Assembly (NCBI GenBank): GCA_964023205.1
Contig: OZ026833.1
Location: forward strand, 3,222,965 to 3,286,964
Origin: Lutraria lutraria
Lineage: Eukaryota > Mollusca > Bivalvia > Venerida > Mactridae
DNA: 64,000 bases
Direction of reading: 5' to 3'
The notes beneath the pieces are model-generated. The model was not told the origin of the DNA, did not search any database, and saw only the letters and a program-made list of their open reading frames with translations. The translations under genes were made by a program, and so were the position numbers. Positions 14,201 to 23,439 of the stretch are shown piece by piece (the first letter of the stretch is position 1; each line of letters starts with the position of its first letter).

Positions 14201-16764
14201 TGCCTTACAGTAACTGATGAATCAAATTTTTAAACTTTTATTCCAATAAAGGACTCCATATAATTTATAGTTTTTATTACATTTTTTATCTTAATTGTTT
14301 CTATAACATTATAGAGCGAGGTGCTATTGCATCGATTGATTAATCAAGGAAGGTTAATTGGTTTGTGTAGATACTTCAAGTAATTCTGATTTTGACATCG
14401 TCTTCATCAAAATCTTTAACCAGACCGCTTCCATCATGATCTTCATTATCAATGTCACCAACATTATCTCTGGCAGCATTGTCAATATCATCAGCAGCAT
14501 TTCCGCCACATGCGATAATCCTTTCATTCAACTACATTAACATCTACACTAGCATCCTCGCCGCCATCATGAATATCACTATCATTATCATCAGTATTAT
14601 CATCATCACCATTATCACAATTATCACAATTACCACACTCTCTAGTAACTCTTTTCTTTCCGAAGTGTATTTAGATATTCGATGTCTAATGCCCAAAATT
14701 ATTTTCTGAAATTTTGAAACCCTTTAATGTTTTATAGGTTTCCATGATAGTAAATGATTTACCATGAGATTAAAAAAACCAATGACATTCCATAAAGTTA
14801 TAATTCCTTTAGGTTCACATTGAAGTATATGGGAGTAGGCTATTTTTCAAAGATTATTTTTGTAATATTAACATCCATGCATAGCATTGAGCAGATATGT
14901 TAGAGATGTAAAACATTCGGGATGTTATACATTAACGGATTGATCACATTTTTATTGAACTGTTTTTTTTCTCCATTGACACCTTACCTGACACAGATAC
15001 TATAAATATATTCCTACCTCGTAACATATCCATCTTCCATTACACCAGGAAGTCGACTATGACAATTTCCTCTCTGACCGGAAATACATTCTAATCACGT
15101 GTCATTGGTTTCCTTGTTCGTTCCGTCATCCACCCGATCCCCGGTCGACCAATCTTGAATAGTAATAATTTAGTCAATACATAATTAGACGTTACTTATT
15201 ATGCGTTGACCTTGTTATTCATGTTGAGATTGTGTATTCTTTTCCTTATTTTACCTCTTCAGTTAAGTAGCTAACTGTGGACGTTCTAGCCGCATGTTGG
15301 CCTGAACAAGTTTCTTTGAGCACTATACTGAAGTCGCATTTTCTCTGAACATACATTTGTTCAAGTAATTTGCAAATACAAATGTAGTTTAACTATCAAT
15401 TTGAATAGAAGTGTTGCATTTATAAATTGAATGCTATTTTCGAGTGACGTATTTCAAGGATATCGGTACAGACAATGTCTAACCGCTGCTTTTCATAAAT
15501 TTTAGCCTCGAGAAAAGGCAAGATGTGTGAAGGTATTTGAGTGTAAGTTTTGGATGAATGAAGATCGGGTACCAGTAGGCGGGGAATCAAGTCTTCTGGC
15601 GGTGTATGAGCAAATTGTAAAATGGCAACAAAGTAACGGAAATCCACCAATTGTTGTCCATTGTCGGTAAGTAACACCATTATATTATATTTTCTGAATT
15701 ATTCATATTGGTCAACGTTGAAATATTTCCTAGTACACTGTACACTGAGATGAAACACATTTAAGGACGCATAGAGAATTGTGTTAAAAAATGACTTTAA
15801 TGAAAAAAGTCATGGTTTGTACATGACATTTTGCTTAATAATATGACATAATTTTGATTTCTACTCCCGACTATATCGTGGGAAACGTTGCTCTCTCTCT
15901 CGTAATGTAGAATCTCAACGTAGAACAACCAATCGTCACGAGGACGCAAAACTAAACAACTACACCTTTTATGAATCTTGTCTCAACATTTAGTTTAATC
16001 AATTTAAGTTTGATGTGTGTTGTATTTACTGTATTTAGTAGAAGCTTGTAATGGTATTTCTATTTTGTTTAATTGCAGTAACGGTGCCACAAAGAGCGGT
16101 TTATTCTGTGCTGTGACGTCAACATTGCAACGTATACGTCAGGAACGTGACGTTGCTTTACAGCAGACGATAAAACAAATGAGAATCCGCAGACACCAGA
16201 TCGTGCCAACATATGTAAGTTATTGTATAACGCTATTCACTTTTCTTCTGATGCTCTGAGGCCGGGTTCAAGACGTCAGTGCGCTGGTCTTGTAGCCAAG
16301 CGATCCAGGTTCGAATCTCTGTCGTGGAAGGTCAAACTATTCTATGAAAGTTTGACAAAAAATGTCGGTTTTCCTCCACATTTTGAGTAACCGGTTTAAT
16401 ATGAAAGTGTAAGTTGGTACTGGTTAGAATGCAGTCCAGGAAAACTTGTTAAGTCAAACAGCCGCCATATAAAACTTAGATATCGTTGAAAAACGTATCA
16501 TTTTAAAACGAAAAAAAAAGAGCACGAATACATGACACCAAAAGTAAAAAAACATTTTTGCCAATCTTTTTCAGTTTTATATCTCCCATATCTTATAACC
16601 AGAGAATGTTACTTGTTATGCCAATCATTGCTTTTGGCTTTTCCAACTTTTATTATGACTCTTTACTCTTTTATCTATCTTTTCAGGAACAATACAAGTT
16701 CTGTCACGATATCATTGCTGAATTTATCAGCGGCCTGGACTCCTTCTCGAATTTCTACATATAG
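179..16764 (+). CDS. Receptor-type protein tyrosine phosphatase, two tandem phosphatase domains (5' partial)
   Basis: Fifteen exons read in one continuous frame of 561 codons: 179-266, 1093-1169, 1540-1576, 2470-2567, 3112-3231, 3774-3925, 4317-4452, 6294-6443, 7107-7230, 10708-10781, 11543-11671, 13580-13705, 15506-15666, 16079-16214, 16687-16764. All introns are GT-AG except the one at 3926, which is GC-AG. Every junction phase agrees with the protein alignment I can make from family knowledge. The first exon opens just before the KNRY-type motif (NRYKEIFAYDHSRVKL), so the ectodomain, membrane segment and ATG lie outside the window. In this family the enzyme removes phosphate from phosphotyrosine on cytoplasmic substrates at the plasma membrane; D1 catalyses and D2 is usually regulatory. 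Subfamily (R2B or R4-like) cannot be set without the ectodomain. The exon assignments are inferred from splice signals and family motifs, not from transcripts. Confidence 0.95.
267..1092 (+). other. Phosphatase intron 1, no feature recognised
   Basis: Donor gtaagt at 267 and acceptor tttttcag ending at 1092. The 826 bases are AT-rich and hold no repeat or open frame that I can assign. Confidence 0.6.
1577..2469 (+). other. Phosphatase intron 3 with small inverted-repeat element
   Basis: Donor gtaaga, acceptor tatttttag. It contains a short palindromic element at 2319-2390 and a C-run near 2414. A further CGGGAACCA word is at about 1877, and a GGGAACCAGTTT word lies in the next intron at about 2673. 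Otherwise nothing is recognised. Confidence 0.55.
2319..2390. repeat. Short foldback with perfect 16-bp ends
   Basis: TAAACTGGTTCCCGTT at 2319-2334 is the exact reverse complement of AACGGGAACCAGTTTA at 2375-2390, enclosing 40 bases. Related end words (GGGAACCAGTTT, GGAACTAGTTTAACA) recur at about 1, 1877, 2673 and 59168, which suggests a dispersed small TIR family. Confidence 0.7.
3288..3368 (-). tRNA. tRNA-Leu (anticodon AAG)
   Basis: Read on the minus strand this 81-base gene starts GGTAGCG, which pairs with the 3' CGCTGCC to give a 7-bp acceptor stem with one G-T pair. The A box is TGGCCGAGCGG, the anticodon stem and loop are CTGGT-TTAAGGC-ACCAG (anticodon AAG), there is a type II variable arm, and the B box is GGTTCGAATCC. 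A-runs just below 3288 on the plus strand provide a T-run RNA polymerase III terminator on the minus strand. It lies antisense in a phosphatase intron. All arms are intact, so it is probably functional and not a SINE. Confidence 0.95.
3671..3743 (+). tRNA. tRNA-Ile (anticodon AAT)
   Basis: 73-base type I tRNA. The acceptor stem GGCCGAT pairs with ATTGGCC; the A box is TAGCTCAGTTGG; the anticodon arm is TCGTG-CTAATAA-CGCGA (anticodon AAT); the B box is GGTTCGACCCC. It is followed by a run of eight Ts. It lies in the same intron as the tRNA-Leu, in the sense direction, about 30 bases before the acceptor of the exon that encodes the WPD loop. Confidence 0.95.
3744..3773 (+). promoter_or_regulatory. 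T-rich stretch serving as Pol III terminator and splice polypyrimidine tract
   Basis: Between the tRNA-Ile end and the exon at 3774 there are two T-runs (eight and nine Ts) followed by CATCTTAG. The first run directly follows the tRNA and suits Pol III termination. The same stretch is the only pyrimidine tract for the 3' splice site. The double role is inferred from position. Confidence 0.6.
4439..4580 (+). repeat. Short tandem repeat built from an exon end and its splice donor
   Basis: The exon ending at 4452 finishes ATACAAAATCAG followed by donor gtaaaatt. The intron then repeats variants of this 18-20-base unit about six times, alternating AATCAGgtaaaa with AATCAGataaaa, and decays towards GGGTAGAACC. 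At least two intact extra donor-like sites lie in the copies. The first downstream copy is 40 bases from the real donor, and retaining that segment would bring an in-frame TAA. Confidence 0.85.
4897..5080 (-). repeat. TACAGTCAAA small palindromic element
   Basis: Starts TACAGTCAAATCTGTGTTAG and ends TTGTTCACAGGTTTGTCTGT, so its ends are imperfect inverted repeats. The interior matches, in reverse orientation, the copies near 11345 and 27430 (blocks such as AAATGTGGTCTTTATTGAC). It is probably a non-autonomous DNA element. Confidence 0.6.
5690..6070 (+). repeat. 33-bp minisatellite inside a mini-element
   Basis: About eight variants of a 33-base unit with core GCGTCCGGTTTTCAGAGAAT run from about 5800 to 6065, preceded by a unique head (GGACTCCTTCCGATCTGGGC). 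Because 33 is divisible by three, the array leaves two overlapping reading frames open, with 11-residue periodic peptides; these are artefacts, not genes. The head and unit match the locus at 24382-24645. Confidence 0.85.
7107..16764 (+). CDS. PTP domain D2 exons (predicted pseudophosphatase)
   Basis: Seven exons form D2, beginning with KNRVPHIIPSDEHRPWL and ending with EQYKFCHDIIAEFI, a 13-residue tail and a TAG. The signature loop reads HCRNGATKSG: Cys is kept but the phosphate-binding Arg is Lys. The position of the WPD loop reads FWMNEDRVP, so the general-acid motif is not conserved. By analogy with other tandem receptor phosphatases this domain is expected to be inactive and to act in regulation or substrate binding; that role is inference. 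The fold motifs (DYINA, DFWRMVYENKVSTIVNL, RHQIVPTYEQY) are well kept, so the domain is under constraint and is not a pseudogene. Confidence 0.92.
7560..7820 (+). mobile_element. tRNA-derived SINE, family A copy 1
   Basis: Has a B-box-like GTGGGTTCAAGTC and aligns along its whole length with the element at 13120-13482. Shared blocks include GGACTACTAAACGAAAGGTC, GGGCCAAGTA-like, GGAAAAG and CGGTTCTCCTGTGTAT. It lies sense-oriented in the 7231-10707 phosphatase intron. The 3' tail is not well preserved. Confidence 0.7.
7830..8265. repeat. CT/TG/G microsatellite and GAAGAG-rich imperfect palindromes
   Basis: A (TC)n run at 7835-7855 is followed by repeated GAAGAGCTC-type words on both strands. 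The stretch ends in (TC)n at about 8201-8227, (TG)n at about 8228-8248 and a G-run to about 8260. The low-complexity stretch gives rise to meaningless open frames on both strands. Confidence 0.7.
8266..10707 (+). other. Remainder of the large phosphatase intron, no gene recognised
   Basis: AT-rich intron sequence with a G-run at about 9079-9096. A GC-richer patch at 10600-10665 (CGAGGCAGTGTACAGACTAG, GCTCGCGGCGCTC) might be an inserted repeat. It shows no phosphatase homology and is not needed to keep the reading frame. Confidence 0.5.
11345..11520 (+). repeat. TACAGTCAAA family element, partial
   Basis: Contains ATAATGTGGCCTGTATTGAC, TTATTCGGTGGTCATTTTGA and GATGGCCTTTATTCGTTCGG, and ends GGTTTGACTGTGTGA. 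It parallels the copy at 27430-27611 block for block but lacks that copy's first 20 or so bases. It abuts the phosphatase exon at 11543. Confidence 0.6.
12330..12580 (-). repeat. Dispersed repeat with (CAGA)-rich segment
   Basis: Contains GACCTAACTGACCTTGAAAT, then a CAGACAGACAAACAGACGGA run, then CCAAACACAATATGCCTCC. Comparable sequences with a CAGACGGAC run followed by CCAAACTCAATATGCC are common in bivalve genomes, as I recall. It sits in the intron 11672-13579. Strand choice is arbitrary. Confidence 0.45.
13120..13482 (+). mobile_element. tRNA-derived SINE, family A copy 2
   Basis: Contains GGACTACTGAACGAAAGGTC, the B box GGGTTCGACTT and CGTGTATCGGTTCTTTAAAT, and near the 3' end GGCCTTAGCTGACGGACGGG followed by an AAATA tail, a typical SINE 3' end. 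Same family as 7560-7820. It is sense-oriented in the intron before exon 13580-13705. Confidence 0.75.
13905..14137. repeat. Small palindromic element (AGAGGTTG type)
   Basis: Starts TTGTACAGACGATG and ends AAGGTTGTACTGTACA. The interior has GTGCAACCTTTCCAAAGCGA and GAGAGGTTGTTGCTATGGAG. A related element occurs at 24002-24173 (ACAACCTCTCCAGAACGGCC and GAGAGGTTGCACTGTA). Confidence 0.55.
14138..15505 (+). other. Intron sequence with ATTA and CAT microsatellites
   Basis: An (ATTA)n run lies at about 14172-14194 and an imperfect ATCAT/ATTATC-rich tract at about 14440-14630. The latter leaves open frames of Ile/Ser-rich peptide that I do not regard as coding. Nothing else is recognised before exon 15506. 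Confidence 0.55.
16259..16520 (+). mobile_element. tRNA-derived SINE, family B
   Basis: The tRNA-like head GGCCGGGTTCAAGACG with B box CAGGTTCGAATCT is followed by a unique part and a 3' module (GTACTGGTTAGAATGCAGTC, GCCGCCATATAAAACTTAGA, GTTGAAAAACG) that matches the 3' half of the SINE at 29450-29746. It ends in an A-rich tail. It lies in the last phosphatase intron, sense-oriented, 45 bases after the donor. Confidence 0.75.
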
Positions 16765-17485
16765 AAGAAGGTCATTGACACACCATGTTCAAAGGAGCAA
16801 CTCATGTTTTGTAGCTAAAGACCTTTCTCTCATAAATACATCACGGAAGTGAAACAAATAAATCAAACTTTTGGAGAAGATTAACAAGCTGTACATTGAT
16901 ACTCATATGACAAAGACTTGATATAATCATAGTTGTACACATTGCATTTAGGTAGTATAACTTCAAACATCAAACACATTTACTAGCAAGACAAATTATT
17001 CTCATAACGCTTAAGTTACAAATCAATTCTAGTCCAGCGAGCTCATGCTCTTTGGTAAATCGTTTGTTGTCCAAACTTTCATAGACTTTTTTCGGCTCGT
17101 GGAGCTACAACGAATTTGTATGATGTTTTTAAATAGAGTGGGTGTATGTAAATAAGTGATTATCCTCTTTTATGTCTGTGTGCAAAATGTTTTCTTGACC
17201 AATTTGTCATAAAAATACGCATCATGCTTGACTTCATGTATGAATGCATGTAGTTTCAATAGTTTGTATACATTGTAGTTTTATATTCTATGTTGATGTT
17301 GTAATTGCATCATGTGGTGTGTTTTTCACTAGCCCTCTTCATCACAATTATTTGTCATTTGTTAACTTACATGTATAGTTTATTCACTATCTCTTTTTTC
17401 ATTGACTCGACAATTTGTTATGTAAATTGTTAGCTTATACTATGTGTTATTATAGATTATTTCAATAAATATAGAAGATAATTGA
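16765..17485 (+). other. 3' untranslated region of the phosphatase gene with polyadenylation signal
   Basis: After the TAG ending at 16764 the sequence is AT-rich with no open frame of note. AATAAA occurs at 17464-17469, about 700 bases after the stop, which suits a 3' UTR. The cleavage site is not determinable here. No other gene signal lies between the stop and this motif. Confidence 0.6.
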
Positions 17486-18621
17486 GAAGTTTGACTACAT
17501 ACACTGTGACGCCTGCACTATTTTGTTTCATATTTCCTTTTCGAATAGTCCGTCCGATTCCAATCTAGTTACATATTAAACACAAGTAACACAAATCTCC
17601 ATACATACAGCTGTATCATACGGTTCGTACGTTTATATGTCAGCAAAAAGTATCAATAAAATCCGAGCATGCTGTGTTTTCTGCAAGAGAGCCATATGTC
17701 CCCAACACCTACGTAGCGACCGTAATCTGTATCTGGTTGTACGTGAACAATGTTTTTGCAGTCAGTATCATGCTTTGCGTACACACAGGAAGATTCATGT
17801 TAGACATATAAAATATTCCATAAATAGGTAGTGACTTCATGCATTAATTTATGATGTTGAATTTTGAACATTCTGAGTCCAGGCCCTTCTAATGTCACGG
17901 TTTCATCGACTAAAAACACTGGAATTGTTTTAAAACAAGTGTGAATTACAACCAAGCTAATTTGGTTAAAGCTCATCTTTATGGAAAGGCAACTCACTGA
18001 TCACGATTGCGTTTTGTATGTTACCCACACACAGACATCATTCTTGACGAAATTTTCTGCGGAACGGTGATTAATTTTATTTTTTCCTTTGCGTATAATA
18101 TGGCCTTGTATTTTTTGTGAAATATGACAAATATGTATTGATATTTTATGGCATACCATTAATGTTAGATGGAGGATTTTAATGCATAAATATCTCATAA
18201 GTAAACTCATGTACGGGTTGTACACCTGGGTATTTTGGTACATGGAGTACGGTATCATTAGTACACAGATTCAATACTAAGTATTATTCCACATTCATGT
18301 CACCGCGAGCTCTGAACGATTAACCGATTTACCGCAAAACCGAAATGTTACCAAAGACTTTTATTATTCATGAACATATTTCACGACACTCGCTTACACT
18401 GGGGTGATATTTATTGCCTGTCAGACAATAAAATAAATACACATACTTACAGTATCAATAAAACAACCAGATATCATTAAAGTGCCTGTTTCTATGTTTG
18501 CGAAATGTAGATCAATTCTTCTTGTAGTCCATATTTTATGTGACTCAAAGCCTTATATTCTTATCAGTGTTGTAAAAATTCTTATTCATGTACAAAGAGC
18601 CCAACTATCAATATCAATGAC
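17486..18621. other. Intergenic stretch, no gene recognised
   Basis: AT-rich. A 64-residue open frame at 17637-17831 has CCVFCKRAICPQHL, a Cys/His spacing that recalls the C-terminal zinc-binding tail of some transposases; I do not call it a gene. Nothing else is seen. Confidence 0.45.
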
Positions 18622-18625
18622 ACTA

Positions 18626-21287
18626 CGTCGGGTTATTTCCACAACCCCGTAACTCAATTTTTGGCGATATTGAGATATTGGTATCATTTTTTTCGTCTCG
18701 ATGAGCTCTTTACAATGAGCATACTTACATGCTTCTATGTCTCCCCTAAGTAGGGTTAATCCGAATTCCACAAACCCGTAACTCGCTTATTTACGCTAAA
18801 CTTTAATTCTAGAGTCCCGTAACTTTTATATCCAATCAAATCGTTCTATTCTGTACCACGTGATACAGAATAAAACTGTAATGGCCGCTCATGATGTTGT
18901 TAAACCTACTTCAGAAACATACTTACGGTGTTTATTTTTACTACAATTATGTACATTTACGTGAATTCAGTGAAAGTTTTTATTGCGTGAATGTCATTTT
19001 GTATTTTATGAAGCAGAAACTGTTTCTGGACCAGATATACATATGTGGCAATATTACCTCTGTTCGGAGGAACATTATTTCGGATAAGTTTGGAATATTG
19101 ATGCACGATCATTGTGAAGAAGACTCAATGTGCACCTCCGTGCATTATTTCAGGCACGAGTGGATAAGCTAGCTGGATATCATGACATAATTCGCTCCTC
19201 TCGGGATTCGAACCGTTAGGGGATATAGTCTTATAGGGGAAGAATAATTTGGTGTTCGTACAACTGCTGTTGCCATTTATGGCGTTCAAGACTTCAGTGC
19301 CAGTGATTTTCACACAGGCAAGGTTTCACATATGCTTTCTCTTCACCGCTGCAAATATTATGATTGTGGACCTTTCCGAAAGTGAACTTTTTTGTAAATG
19401 AAGATTTCCATGTTCTTTTTAATATTGAACAGTTATACTTATACTTAAGTTTTACAATCATTACACAATCTACTCTTGAAAACATATGTTTTAACAAGAC
19501 TTTTAGTCGCTGACCACTGTTGAAGCATGCAATGTTCTCCGGACATTGTAAAAAATGAAAATGTATATTGACATTAATATGTATATTTCCATAAAACACT
19601 GGACATCACTGTTGGTGAAAGTTTGAACTGATCATATCTCAAACTGTTTTCTTTGAATACCTCCATCACACCAACAACAATGAAATATATACAGTCCATG
19701 TGTGCAATACGGATATGATGTCTTCATTGTTCGTTGAAGAAATGGAAACCATAGCCCGCATTCTTGAAATATACAGAACCAGCTATAAACAATAATGATG
19801 AATGTAGCTCTAGTACAGAAGTCTCGGGTGTGATTACAACTGCTTGTTATAAAGAGACAGCAAATGAGATTGACATATTTGAGGATGATAAATACAATGA
19901 TATTGAGCATGACACCGATGTTTTGAATAGCCTGGAATGTAAAGATGATAATGTAAACTTTTTTGTTGATGCAATGCAAGCTACAATGAATTGGTTATAC
20001 CACCCACTTGTATGCAAATACATTCCTCTCATTATTTGTTGAAGAAATGGAATAAAACTGTTCATATTCTCAAAGTAAATACAAATGTAGCAGCGTAGAT
20101 GCAGAAGTTAATACAAGCAATGGTGATAAGAAAGGATCTGAAATGGAAGATGTAGAACTAACAACAGATACTGATTCAATTGAGGTTATTGACAATAGTA
20201 CAAATGCAAATAATTTAGAAGTTCGTATAGAAGATACTCTTGATAGAAGTAGGAAAAGATTAAAAGACCCAAGTAATTAGCAAACAAGATAAGAAAACGT
20301 AGTGGCCAGACATGAAAAAAATACTTAAGTTCGAGAGGAAACCAGGTACAGAAGAAGGATATCAAAATACATAAAGACTGTACATACATGTAGAGGGCAT
20401 TGTAGATATACATGTAAGCGTTACCTGGATGACGATCAAATATTTGTATACTATACAGAAACAACATAATAACCAAGCTTAGTCATAAAGCGAATTTTAA
20501 ATGAACATGGGGGAAATTGTGTTTACTTTGGAGTGCTGGCATACTTGAAGATAGATTCCTTTAAGATTATTAATATACGATGCATAGTCGAAGAAACATA
20601 AATAGACGGTTACGGAATGTCATCTACAAAAGTGACTAGGTGACATTACAGTATATCCCGACAAACCATATAATTTGTGAAATATTTTTATCATAAATAC
20701 TTGTATCTAGTCAGTTAACTGAGTTTTGCATTATATTCACGGAGTTTACAGTGTTAATGATGGTTTAACTTTAACTATATTGCTAGTTATTGATATGTCA
20801 GGATGGCGTCTTTGTAGTTCAATGTTTTATAAGACGTGTGTTAACTCGTTGTGCTAGAGGTAAATAATAGTTTCATTTTAGTTTATTCGTGTTTATCTTC
20901 TTAACCATCCGAACATTACTCCACTTCTCATTTTTTGTTGTAATTGTGTCTCTAAGAACCCCGTATCTCAATTTTGGGTTTTAGAAGTGCCATGAATATT
21001 TTGCTAAAAACCCCGTATCTCAATATGGTGTTTTAGAATTCAATTTTGACTAGCATTTTCTGATTTACAGCAGAATTTTGAAAAATATAATTTGAAATTA
21101 AAGCAAACTGGTTCTATACATATTTATAAAATTTGGAATATAAGTAGATGACATAATTTTAGATATGCACATAAAATTTCATTCATGTGCCATCAACCAT
21201 AAAAAAGTTATTGCAGTTCAAAACTTCAAATGCGATTTTCTCAAAATGTGAAAAAATGACATACGGGTTTGTGGAAATAAGCCGACG
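18626..21287 (+). mobile_element. Decayed TIR DNA transposon, 2.66 kb
   Basis: The left end CGTCGGGTTATTTCCACAA and the right end, reverse-complemented CGTCGGCTTATTTCCACAA, are inverted repeats with one mismatch in 19, continuing as CCCGTA on both sides. The 4-base ACTA flanks both ends (18622-18625 and 21288-21291) as a candidate target-site duplication. Inside, an acidic open frame (19764-20042) leads to a broken coding remnant at about 20240-20390 (RKRLKDPS, IRKRSGQT, KKYLSSRGNQVQ). The remnant resembles the basic N-terminal region of an uncharacterised, often transposon-borne invertebrate protein family; that link is from memory. Stops interrupt it and no full transposase remains. The superfamily is not assigned. 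Confidence 0.75.
20230..20440 (+). pseudogene. Broken coding remnant in the transposon
   Basis: Translating across two frames gives RKRLKDPSN and then KIRKRSGQT, a stop, and KKYLSSRGNQVQKKDIK. This pattern of basic residues followed by SGQ and SRG recalls the N-terminal region of an uncharacterised multicopy family in invertebrate genomes. At least three stops interrupt it. Function is unknown. Confidence 0.45.
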
Positions 21288-21770
21288 ACTAGTTAAAGAT
21301 ATGTGTTATCAGCTGAACGACGCTTACATAACACCAAGCATAAAGAAAAAACGTAGCCTATAATTATCTTTGTTAAACGTGATCACAATATAAATGTGAA
21401 ATATACTTTAATATAAAAATACTTTACATGCTACATTGTATGTCATTTGTCGTCCAAGGTCAATTGTGGGTCAAGGTCGTTCGACTACTAAGGTCATTAT
21501 TCATCCACCGAAAAATCTGTTTGTTTGCTTGTGGAAAGCCCTATTTATAACCAGTAGTGTACATGTACTCACACATTATTATATGTATACATGTAGTAAA
21601 ATACCACAATACATACATAGAATCTTATCGACATTCGACATAAAGCCAACATTAATTCAGCCACGATTAAAACTATACCATTGCCATGAAAGTTTACTAA
21701 CAGTACACTGAACATTCAATCATTCTAATATTCTGGAGCAGATAAAAGTGTCCTACATGTATCATGCTAA

Positions 21771-21812
21771 CAGGAAACAACAACAACAACAACAACAATA
21801 ACAACATATAAA
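21771..21812 (+). repeat. (CAA)n microsatellite
   Basis: An uninterrupted CAA run of about eight units followed by imperfect CAATAACAACA, just before the MITE. Confidence 0.8.
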
Positions 21813-21840
21813 CACGAGAAGTGTCTTACAATCAACAATG

Positions 21841-22087
21841 CTTTGGCTTATTTTTACAAACCCGTATGTATTTGTTTCCCATTTTGAGAAAATCGCATTT
21901 TGAAGTTTTGAAGTTTGGCGTAAATAAGCGAGTTACGTGTTTGTGGAATTTGGATTAACCCTGTTTAGGGGAGATCTAGCAGCGGGCAAGTATGTTCATT
22001 GTAAAGAGCTCAACGAAACGAAAAAATGAGACCGAAATCAGAATATCGCTAAAACTAGACTTACGGTGTTGTAGAAATAAGCCGACG
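21841..22087 (-). mobile_element. 247-bp deletion derivative (MITE) of the 18626-21287 transposon
   Basis: Its right 190 bases, reverse-complemented, follow the first 190 bases of the large element (blocks GAGCTCTTTACAATGA, GGGTTAATCC, AACTCGCTTATTTACGC). Its left 75 bases follow the large element's right end (TTTGAGAAAATCGCATTT). It is therefore an internally deleted copy lying in inverse orientation, 553 bases from its relative. Confidence 0.8.
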
Positions 22088-22824
22088 ATTGTACAAATAA
22101 TCCATTTTGGTTATGCATACTTGATTCTGTAAAAGCGTTACATTTGACAAATCAGTCATGAACCTGGTCGCGTGTTGTATGTTTCTTATAAAAGCAACAG
22201 TACAATGTACGTTAAAATGCGTGATCACATGTTAACAAACATCAACTGCACGTAAGAACGGTAATATATAAGTATATTATTGTTGACCTGTAAGCGTTTT
22301 TAGCACTCATTTCGAGCATATCCGAGTACATGATATATGTGAAACCCTTAGTAAGTTACTGTACGATTTTTAAATAATAGTTCAACCTCTGTATAGAAGC
22401 AATTGTAATCAATATAGACAAGAAAAGGCAAGTACAGACAACACATGCAAAAAATCTCTGCAAAAAATGCTATCTAGTCCTGCCCCCCCCCCCCCACACA
22501 CACCCAAAACACATCCCTTTTGTTAAGTACACAAAACTGTTAACTTATTGGATAAATATTGGGTAGACATGTACGACAAAGAAGCTTCTAACAAGACGCA
22601 TTTGGACATGTTGAGCATTGGGGAATTTCTTGTCATAAAACAATCAGGAAGTATTCATTATCTAGAGCACATACGATTATATTACACTATCAAATAATAA
22701 ATGACATCAGCAAAACATTTTTTTTACAATAGATGTACACATACACAATCAAACAAAATGATATCACACATAACGTTGGGTAATACATGATGTATATACT
22801 GCAGGACGTTTATAAAATAAAAAA

Positions 22825-23435
22825 ATCTGGTTTATGAATAATAACCAAACATGTATGTTTTATGAAATAACCAAAAATAGTTCATAAATAATAACCAGAC
22901 ATGGTTTATAATACTAACCAAACAGGTCTTATAACAATAACGAAACATGGTTAATAATACTAACCCAACATGTTTTATAATACTAACCTAACATGTTTTA
23001 TAATAATAACCAAACATGTTTTATACTAATAACCAAACATGTTTTATACTAATAACCAAACATGTTTTATGCTAATAACCAAACATGTTTTATGCTAATA
23101 ACCAAACATGGTTTATGCTAATAACCAAACATGGTTTATAATAATAACCAAACATGGTTTATAATAATAACCAAACATGGTTTATAATAATAACCAAACA
23201 TGGTTTATAATAATAACCAAACATGGTTTATAATAATAACCAAACATGTTTTATGATAATAACCAAACATGTTTTATAATAATAACCAAACATGGTTTAT
23301 AATAATAACCAAACATGTTTTATAACAATAACCAAACATGGTTTATAATAATAACCAAACATGTTTTATGATAATAACCAAACATGGTTAATAATAATAA
23401 CCAAACTTGTTTTATATTAATAACTAAACATGTTT
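22825..23435 (+). repeat. 23-bp minisatellite with palindromic core
   Basis: About 26 units of consensus AACCAAACATGGTTTATAAT plus AAT. The core alternates between ACATGGTTTAT and ACATGTTTTAT. In the T variant AAACATGTTT is a perfect 10-base palindrome. Units are most uniform in the middle (23100-23400) and decay at both edges. Confidence 0.9.
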
Positions 23436-23439
23436 AAGA

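Noticed and set aside
17637..17831. Frame with CCVFCKRAICPQHL suggestive of a transposase zinc tail
   Set aside because: Too short and too weak; no transposon ends or upstream transposase sequence found.
19125..19300. Possible tRNA-like B box (GGTTCGAATCC) on the minus strand
   Set aside because: No matching A box or cloverleaf; probably a degraded SINE or chance match inside the transposon.
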